This document shows positions 59,856-64,000 of a stretch of 64,000 nucleotides of DNA, in pieces. The position numbers and the translations under genes are program-made. Under the pieces are notes generated by a model. The model was not told where the DNA came from. It saw only the letters and a list, made by a program, of their open reading frames with translations, and searched no databases. Source of the stretch: Bacillota bacterium (GTDB taxonomy: Bacteria; Bacillota_I; Bacilli_A; RF39; UBA660); assembly GCA_023430885.1 (NCBI GenBank), contig JAEYYH010000020.1, forward strand, positions 1 through 64,000. Direction: 5' to 3'. Every line of letters begins with the position of its first letter. Position 1 is the first letter of the stretch.

Positions 59856-60513
59856 TCTTTTTACCTCCAATAAAAATTGCCTCTCTTGATTTTTCAGCAT
59901 CTTCTGTATTCCACATTACATATAACATGGTTACTGCTAAATCGCTGTGGTTATACATTTTCATCAACGTTAGTGGATTGCCACCATTTAATATATACAT
60001 ATAGCCAAATGTCTTTCTAAGACTATGTAAACCGAATTTAAAGTCTATTCCTGCTGCATTGGCCACATCATGAAGAATATCTCTGCTGCATTGTCTAGTG
60101 ATCGGATGAATGATTTTCCAAGTCTTACCTTTGTATGTATCTTTTTTCTTTTGACCCATGAACAAGTAATCATTAGTTTTTAAATCGTATGTCTCAATAT
60201 ATTTTAATATTTCCTCATGTAGTTCTTTATTCATACGAAAATTTTGCACTTTTCCGGTCTTATTTTCAATAATTGATACATATCCTTTAATTACATCATT
60301 AACTCTTAATTGAAGTAAATCTTCGGCTCTAAATGCAGTATTGAAACCTATTAAGAGTAACATATAGTTTCTATATGTTTGATATTTCTTTATGTCACTC
60401 TTTGCGTGTTCCATTTTATGTATTAGATACTCCATTACAAAATCTAATTGTTTTGGATCTTTAATTGGAAGAGTTTCTTGTTGACCTCCAAAATATTTAA
60501 TTCTTCTTGGCAC
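59827..60513 (-). CDS. Tyrosine recombinase (catalytic domain only)
   Basis: 228 residues from a GTG at 60511-60513 (AGGAGGTGCTAA). The catalytic set of tyrosine recombinases is there: Arg62 (AFRAEDLL), Lys near 86, HSLRK with His163 and Arg166, His189 (YNHSD) and the nucleophile Tyr198 (MLYVMW). The usual N-terminal arm-binding and core-binding domains are mostly missing, so it may be a resolvase- or accessory-type recombinase rather than the phage integrase, which is probably outside the window near attR. Confidence 0.85.
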   Translation of the reverse strand: MPRRIKYFGGQQETLPIKDPKQLDFVMEYLIHKMEHAKSDIKKYQTYRNYMLLLIGFNTAFRAEDLLQLRVNDVIKGYVSIIENKTGKVQNFRMNKELHEEILKYIETYDLKTNDYLFMGQKKKDTYKGKTWKIIHPITRQCSRDILHDVANAAGIDFKFGLHSLRKTFGYMYILNGGNPLTLMKMYNHSDLAVTMLYVMWNTEDAEKSREAIFIGGKKNAKRLKNIH

Positions 60514-60536
60514 TTAGCACCTCCTATCTTAATTAC

Positions 60537-60650
60537 TGCAAGATAACCTCATATTATATTGCACCTAGTAAATGTCTATTTTGTTATTATTTAATAAGGC
60601 CTAAATAACTGTTTTTTATTACTTATACTTTTTGCATTTTTTAATACATT
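60537..60650 (-). repeat. Intergenic element, copy B
   Basis: Second copy of the element at 54405-54540. 21 identical bases at 60579-60599, 66 bp before the recombinase start codon. The similar distance to the start codon in both copies suggests a promoter or leader element. Copy A has a perfect inverted repeat CTTATTAAAT/ATTTAATAAG, but the right arm differs in copy B, so the arm pairing is not conserved. Confidence 0.75.
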
Positions 60651-60871
60651 TCTTCGTAGTCTTTTTTTGATATTCTTGATATTTTAACTAAAGAATTCAA
60701 AGCTATTTTTACTTTGTCTATATAAATATAATCTGAAGTTATATATGTAACTTTTCCTATTATATTTTTTTCTTCAGTTAATACCTGGATATAATGACCG
60801 GCCCTAACATTTTCTCTAATCAATGTTAAAAATGTACTTATATTTTGATTGGTTATTTCATAATTTTTCAT
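60641..60871 (-). CDS. Hypothetical early phage protein, small beta domain
   Basis: 76 residues from the ATG at 60869-60871 (GGAGGAAAATA). Short helix start, then a beta-rich part: RAGHYIQVLTEEKNIIGKVT, then SDYIYIDKVKIALNSLVKIS. Looks like an SH3/OB-style nucleic-acid or wall binding fold; no function assigned. Confidence 0.6.
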   Translation of the reverse strand: MKNYEITNQNISTFLTLIRENVRAGHYIQVLTEEKNIIGKVTYITSDYIYIDKVKIALNSLVKISRISKKDYEEMY

Positions 60872-61032
60872 TATTTTCCTCCACAAACAATTACTTGATC
60901 TTTTATAACATTATTTAAATCAATTGAAATTGAAACAAACATATATGTAGTAAAAGCAAGAATTATTGTTGTGCAAATAAATATAATTAATAATCCAAAG
61001 TTAATATCTTCTTTTGAGATTATCTTTTTCAT
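60871..61032 (-). CDS. Small membrane protein, 53 residues
   Basis: MKKIISKEDINFGLLIIFIC, then one helix and a short polar end. TAATG overlap with the following gene and GGGAGGTAAAA before the start support it. Confidence 0.6.
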   Translation of the reverse strand: MKKIISKEDINFGLLIIFICTTIILAFTTYMFVSISIDLNNVIKDQVIVCGGK

Positions 61033-61183
61033 TTTTACCTCCCAAAGTTTTAACTTTAATTTCGTGATATCCTAATTGCGATCTTATATCATAAAAATCA
61101 ACATCGGCTTTTTCTGATATCTCTTTTGCTATCTCCTCAGCTAAACTATTAATTTGTTCCTGAGGATAATCTTCTATAATCAT
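61001..61183 (-). CDS. Hypothetical early phage protein
   Basis: 60 residues, acidic helix then basic end: EQINSLAEEIAKEISEKADV. Overlaps its neighbours on both sides, as is common in this operon. Its ribosome site is weak. Not recognised. Confidence 0.5.
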   Translation of the reverse strand: MIIEDYPQEQINSLAEEIAKEISEKADVDFYDIRSQLGYHEIKVKTLGGKNEKDNLKRRY

Positions 61184-61412
61184 GTCTCTTAATTTGATTA
61201 ATTTGTTTGAAATCTTTTTTACCTCCTAATTCTCTATGCCTTATTATTTCGCTTATAAGCGTCTTTTTAAGGTCTTTATTATTTTTAGCACCATTGATGG
61301 TGTTCTGCGTTTCTGTTGTTTCAGTAAGGCTCTTAATTGTAAATTCTAACTGTTTTATTTTATAAAGAGCATTGTAGTATAATTGTTCAAAATCATTTTC
61401 GTCTTTTGACAT
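61149..61412 (-). CDS. Hypothetical coiled-coil phage protein
   Basis: 87 residues: KDENDFEQLYYNALYKIKQL (helical) and a basic C-terminus (KDFKQINQIKRHDYRRLSSG). Possibly DNA-binding. Not recognised. It overlaps the HNH gene's end by 20 bp. Confidence 0.55.
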   Translation of the reverse strand: MSKDENDFEQLYYNALYKIKQLEFTIKSLTETTETQNTINGAKNNKDLKKTLISEIIRHRELGGKKDFKQINQIKRHDYRRLSSGTN

Positions 61413-62037
61413 CTTTAACTTTTTTTATAGCCTTATTTGTTTTATATATAACACGTGCTACTTCTACTCCGGTTTTAGTTATTTCTTGATCAGGAAATAT
61501 AAGATTTTTTCTATTTAAAATTAGCATTTCAGCATTTTCTACTAAAACTAAATTATCTAATTCAATATGAGTTCTATCTCCATCTAGAAATATAAGCTTA
61601 TATCCTGGTGGAATTGGGCCGTGTTTTTCTTCCCAAATCAACCTATGTTTTTGTTTCCAATTATGTTGCCTTTTACCGTCAGCTACTTTGACATATAGGA
61701 ATCCCATATCGTCTCTACCTTTATGACTTGACTTCCATTTCTCAGTTCCAATTGGATCACAATTAAATGATTTATTTCCTTTTTTGAACATAGTGTTCTT
61801 GCATTTTTCATATTGATACTTAGACATTTTTTTATCTTTATTCCAAGATACTTGTCCTTTTTCAAAACGTCCTGTTATTCCACTACTTAAATTATGATTA
61901 CCTTTGTATGCTTTGATTTTTCTTACAGTTAAATTTGTTCCGAACTGATTATTAAACATTGCTGTTAATTCTTTATTGCTAGTATTTTTAACATGCTGTT
62001 TTAAAAATTCGGATTGTTCTTTAGAATATTTAAACAT
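61393..62037 (-). CDS. HNH endonuclease-like protein (HNH_3)
   Basis: About 214 residues from the ATG at 62035-62037, whose ATG overlaps the upstream stop; an in-frame ATG 75 bp up is inside the upstream gene. An HTH-like start (SNKELTAMFNNQFGTNLTVR), then the HNH_3 core HRLIWEEKHGPIPPGYKLIF, then LDGDRTHIELDNLVLV. The second His of the core is replaced (LIFLDGD), as is common in this phage subgroup; nuclease activity is thus not certain. Confidence 0.8.
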   Translation of the reverse strand: MFKYSKEQSEFLKQHVKNTSNKELTAMFNNQFGTNLTVRKIKAYKGNHNLSSGITGRFEKGQVSWNKDKKMSKYQYEKCKNTMFKKGNKSFNCDPIGTEKWKSSHKGRDDMGFLYVKVADGKRQHNWKQKHRLIWEEKHGPIPPGYKLIFLDGDRTHIELDNLVLVENAEMLILNRKNLIFPDQEITKTGVEVARVIYKTNKAIKKVKDVKRRK

Positions 62038-62278
62038 CTTTATTTTCGATTTTAAGCATTTCCGGAACATCGCCTTGCTCAGGTACAAATTCATCAATGT
62101 ATTTTTTTGCATTTAGAGTCAAAGCAGCATTGTTAATTATTGTTTGAGCTACATGTGTAACAGCTTTAGATCTGTTTATTTCTTCCTCTAATGCTGTCCC
62201 AGTCAATTCTTCATCTGATAATCTTTCTATTTCTGCAAATAAATGATTATTTAAAGCAGTTAAATTATTCTTTGTCAT
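62030..62278 (-). CDS. Hypothetical early phage protein
   Basis: 82 residues: LTALNNHLFAEIERLSDEEL, then ALEEEINRSKAVTHVAQTII and a short acidic end. A helical fold seen in many phages next to HNH genes and DNA replication genes. ATG 4 bases after the stop signal of 62265-62462's region; the two genes overlap by 14 bp. Confidence 0.65.
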   Translation of the reverse strand: MTKNNLTALNNHLFAEIERLSDEELTGTALEEEINRSKAVTHVAQTIINNAALTLNAKKYIDEFVPEQGDVPEMLKIENKDV

Positions 62279-62462
62279 CTATTGCCTCCACAAAAGTTGT
62301 TTCTAAAACTGAAACTTCAATAACTTTTTCTTCTTTTGAATCAACAGTATCTTTATAATAAATAAATATTGAATTGTTGGTTTCAAAGTTTGGACAACTT
62401 CTAGTTAGAACTTTGCCTGGATTATCTTCACGCCATCCAGCTAGTATTTCTTCTATTTCCAT
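62265..62462 (-). CDS. Hypothetical early phage protein
   Basis: 65 residues, acidic, with VLTRSCPNFETNNSIFIYYK. No membrane segment. Not recognised. Confidence 0.55.
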   Translation of the reverse strand: MEIEEILAGWREDNPGKVLTRSCPNFETNNSIFIYYKDTVDSKEEKVIEVSVLETTFVEAIDDKE

Positions 62463-62613
62463 ATTTTTCCTTTCTTTTTTGAAATCTGTTAAAATCTCTT
62501 TTAATTAATGAATTATTTGTTATGTTTTCAAAAATAATGTATTTTAAATTAAGAGGTATAAATAAAACTATAATAATTAACATTAAAAGTACTTTATTTA
62601 TTGTCTTTTTCAT
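62428..62613 (-). CDS. Small single-pass membrane protein
   Basis: 61 residues; one helix (INKVLLMLIIIVLFIPLNL) and a basic tail. Ribosome site AGGAGG. Overlaps the next gene by 35 bp, so only the first part may matter. Function unknown. Confidence 0.55.
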   Translation of the reverse strand: MKKTINKVLLMLIIIVLFIPLNLKYIIFENITNNSLIKRDFNRFQKRKEKYGNRRNTSWMA

Positions 62614-62621
62614 AGAACCTC

Positions 62622-62834
62622 CTATTTAAATAATTTTGATGGATTAAAACTTCCATTTACTTGATCCGGCGATGTACCTTCACGTTCTTGAACGATTTTA
62701 TCTATCACTACATATTTAATTCCATTTTCTTCTTCAAGTTTTGCTCTCATTTTTGGAAATCATTCTTTCCAACCTTTTGGATGCTTGCATAAGTAATATG
62801 TAGGATACTCTTCTAAAATTTCATATCTTATCAT
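62622..62834 (-). pseudogene. Small early gene with an in-frame TGA
   Basis: ATG at 62832-62834 with AAAAAGGAG. The frame reads MIRYEILEEYPTYYLCKHPK, GWKE, then TGA (62760-62762), then FPKMRAKLEEENGIKYVVID and so on to a TAG at 62622-62624. The context GWKE-stop-FP suggests a Trp codon TGG changed to TGA. TGA is a normal stop in this phage, so this is either a nonsense mutation or natural suppression. About 70 residues if read through. Confidence 0.75.
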
Positions 62835-62855
62835 GTTGATAACTCCTTTTTATTT

Positions 62856-63053
62856 TTAAAACATTGTTCCTGGTAATTTTCTTTTAAGTGGAACAAGACT
62901 ATAATAATCAGCATATTTGACTATTCTTATTTTCAAATTATATTTTGTTAGACATTGATGTTCTATTTTTTTTGCTTGACTTAAATTAAATACAAATACT
63001 TCTAAATAATGGGCTAATTGCCTCACACTATCTGCAATTATTTTTTTATCCAT
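62856..63053 (-). CDS. Hypothetical early phage protein
   Basis: 65 residues, basic. KKIIADSVRQLAHYLEVFVF, then a beta part (KIRIVKYADYYSLVPLKRKL). Overlaps the end of 63038-63427 by 16 bp. Not recognised. Confidence 0.6.
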   Translation of the reverse strand: MDKKIIADSVRQLAHYLEVFVFNLSQAKKIEHQCLTKYNLKIRIVKYADYYSLVPLKRKLPGTMF

Positions 63054-63427
63054 TGAACAAAACTTTCTATAATGCCTTTTTCTTTTGCAAATACTAATCT
63101 CAATTGTTGATCTGATCTAGCCTTTTTTTTGATTTTAGAGCTTGTCCCAACGACTTTAATTCCCCTGGAGTATAATTCTTCTGATGATGTTATAGCTTCT
63201 TTAAATGATACCGCTAGCCAATAACCACCATCATTTCCTGCTTTACTACATATAATTTTTTGAAATACATCAGAATTTCTAATTATTCTAATATATCTTC
63301 TAAAAGTTCCATTATCTTTGATGCCAAATATTTTCATTATTTCAGAACCTTTTTTTCTGTTCTCAAATCCAACACAATTATTTTTTAAATAATCATGCAA
63401 AGCATATATAATTGGCTGATATCTCAT
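63038..63427 (-). CDS. DNA-binding-like early phage protein
   Basis: 129 residues. A winged-helix-like first half (KGSEIMKIFGIKDNGTFRRY, then IRIIRNSDVFQKII) and GNDGGYWLAVS. This form is known from phage proteins near replication genes and may be an HTH regulator. Ends Trp-Ile-Lys-Lys. Confidence 0.65.
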   Translation of the reverse strand: MRYQPIIYALHDYLKNNCVGFENRKKGSEIMKIFGIKDNGTFRRYIRIIRNSDVFQKIICSKAGNDGGYWLAVSFKEAITSSEELYSRGIKVVGTSSKIKKKARSDQQLRLVFAKEKGIIESFVQWIKK

Positions 63428-63440
63428 ATTCCCTCCTTTG

Positions 63441-63477
63441 TGTAAAAAGAAAGAGCCTAAATTATTAAAATGCTCTT
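63441..63477 (-). terminator. Terminator within the early region
   Basis: aagagc (63451-63456) pairs with gctctt (63472-63477); TCTTTTT follows on the minus strand. Confidence 0.55.
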
Positions 63478-63506
63478 AGTGAAATTTAATAAAAATATTA
63501 AATCAC

Positions 63507-63782
63507 TTAGTTAAATTGTTTTTGAATTTGCTCATGTTCTTTTATTGCTAGTTTTATATTTTTGAATAAATCTGCGTTTTCTTTTGCAAAATTAACAATA
63601 TGAAATTCAGCTATTGTTTGACCTTGATGTTGTTCATCATTGTTAATTAAAATAGGTCGTAATACAAATGTATAATCTTTTGTTGCTGGAAGTTCTTGTA
63701 ATCCTAAATAATAACCTTTTTTAATGCAATATCGTGATAATTCATTAAAATTACGCTTATCAGCTAATTTAGTTATTAACAT
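63507..63782 (-). CDS. Hypothetical early phage protein
   Basis: 91 residues, mixed fold: ELSRYCIKKGYYLGLQELPA, TFVLRPILINNDEQHQGQT, then a helical end. The start overlaps the end of the partial gene at 63769-64000 (ATG inside its last codons). Not recognised. Confidence 0.6.
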   Translation of the reverse strand: MLITKLADKRNFNELSRYCIKKGYYLGLQELPATKDYTFVLRPILINNDEQHQGQTIAEFHIVNFAKENADLFKNIKLAIKEHEQIQKQFN

Positions 63783-64000
63783 GAACTAATTTTCCTTTTC
63801 TATTGCGTGAATACTTTTTAGGATTTTCTTCATATTCCTTTAATTCTTGAATGTTTGGAACTGCTGGTTTATTTTTTAATTTTTGATTTTCTTCAGTTAA
63901 TTTTCGAGCTAGTTCTGTTGCTTCATCACGCTCTTTAATTAATGATTTGTTAGTAGTAGAAAGTTCTTCTTTTTCACCACTTACTATAGATATTTCATTT
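63769..64000 (-). CDS. Coiled-coil phage protein, N-terminus outside window
   Basis: The last 76 codons of a gene cut by the right edge. A heptad-rich helix (EKEELSTTNKSLIKERDEAT, then ELARKLTEENQKLKNK) is followed by a basic end (NPKKYSRNRKGKLVH). Overlaps the next gene by 14 bp. Function not visible. Confidence 0.65.
   Translation of the reverse strand, partial: NEISIVSGEKEELSTTNKSLIKERDEATELARKLTEENQKLKNKPAVPNIQELKEYEENPKKYSRNRKGKLVHVNN

Noticed and set aside
61393..62037. Homing endonuclease interrupting a gene
   Set aside because: The neighbours are intact and overlap it in a normal operon; no split gene is seen.
1..64000. Possible use of TGA as Trp (code 4) because the chromosome is so AT-rich and lacks TGA stops
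   Set aside because: Several phage genes stop at TGA in ATGA or GTGA overlaps, and one TGA lies inside a ribosome site. The chromosomal genes read through fully with TGG only. The single TGA-for-TGG case at 62760-62762 is better explained as a mutation.

Overview
The window comes from a very AT-rich Gram-positive bacterium of the Firmicutes/Bacilli type. The evidence is the mraZ-rsmH-ftsL-PBP division operon, a PrsA-like foldase, RpoZ, RecX, a pyrimidine-nucleoside phosphorylase, strong AGGAGG-type ribosome binding sites and TIM44/SPFH zinc-ribbon proteins. Chromosomal genes stop almost only at TAA or TAG. TGA is used as a normal stop in the phage part, for example in ATGA overlaps, so the ordinary bacterial code applies. 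I see no rRNA, tRNA or CRISPR array.

Positions 1 to about 33,400 look chromosomal. They hold: the start of a sensor histidine kinase (1-844); an AMP-forming acyl ligase (915-2846); small unknown and GtrA-like genes (3.0-5.0 kb); a group of membrane and zinc-ribbon proteins, with three TIM44-like proteins, one SPFH protein and a TPR protein (5.0-13.2 kb), interleaved with a YfhO-like membrane protein and a PIG-L deacetylase; a 1195-residue secreted Ig-repeat protein (13.3-16.9 kb); a family 2 glycosyltransferase; the division operon (18.4-22.4 kb), with three MraZ operator boxes spaced exactly 10 bp and a good promoter; two tiny membrane-peptide genes; prsA; recX; rpoZ; the nucleoside phosphorylase; a divergent pair of XRE regulators; and a run of small unknown genes (28.6-33.3 kb) that includes an internally deleted second copy of a DUF2691-like gene.

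From about 33.4 kb to the end is an integrated tailed phage of the siphovirus type, cut by the right edge of the window. It begins beside a 5'-truncated ssb-like gene (33,391 to about 33,610), followed by lysogeny-side accessory genes: a lipoprotein, a near-perfect promoter with a palindromic spacer, a 23-codon ORF and a ribbon-helix-helix protein. All other phage genes lie on the minus strand. Read in transcription order (right to left) they are: early genes (64.0-53.6 kb), including a tyrosine recombinase and an RtcB RNA ligase; an ArpU-like late regulator; an 11-bp, six-copy repeat array with a candidate late promoter; HNH endonuclease; terminase; portal; ClpP-type protease; HK97 capsid; connectors; major tail protein; frameshifted tail chaperones; tape measure; Dit; Tal; DUF859 protein; XhlA-like protein; endolysin and LLH holin.

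The most notable things are: (1) a canonical -1 frameshift site, C CCA AAC plus a 12-13-bp hairpin, joining the tail chaperones; (2) the 11-bp repeat array next to an activator-type promoter and a terminator, directly downstream of the ArpU-like gene; (3) a 130-bp intergenic element present twice in the early region, about 65 bp before two start codons; (4) several lesions in prophage genes (an A8 frameshift, an in-frame TGA in place of a Trp codon, an ATA where a start codon is expected); (5) the structured promoter locus at 34.4-34.7 kb; (6) the family of zinc-ribbon/TIM44/SPFH proteins on the chromosome.
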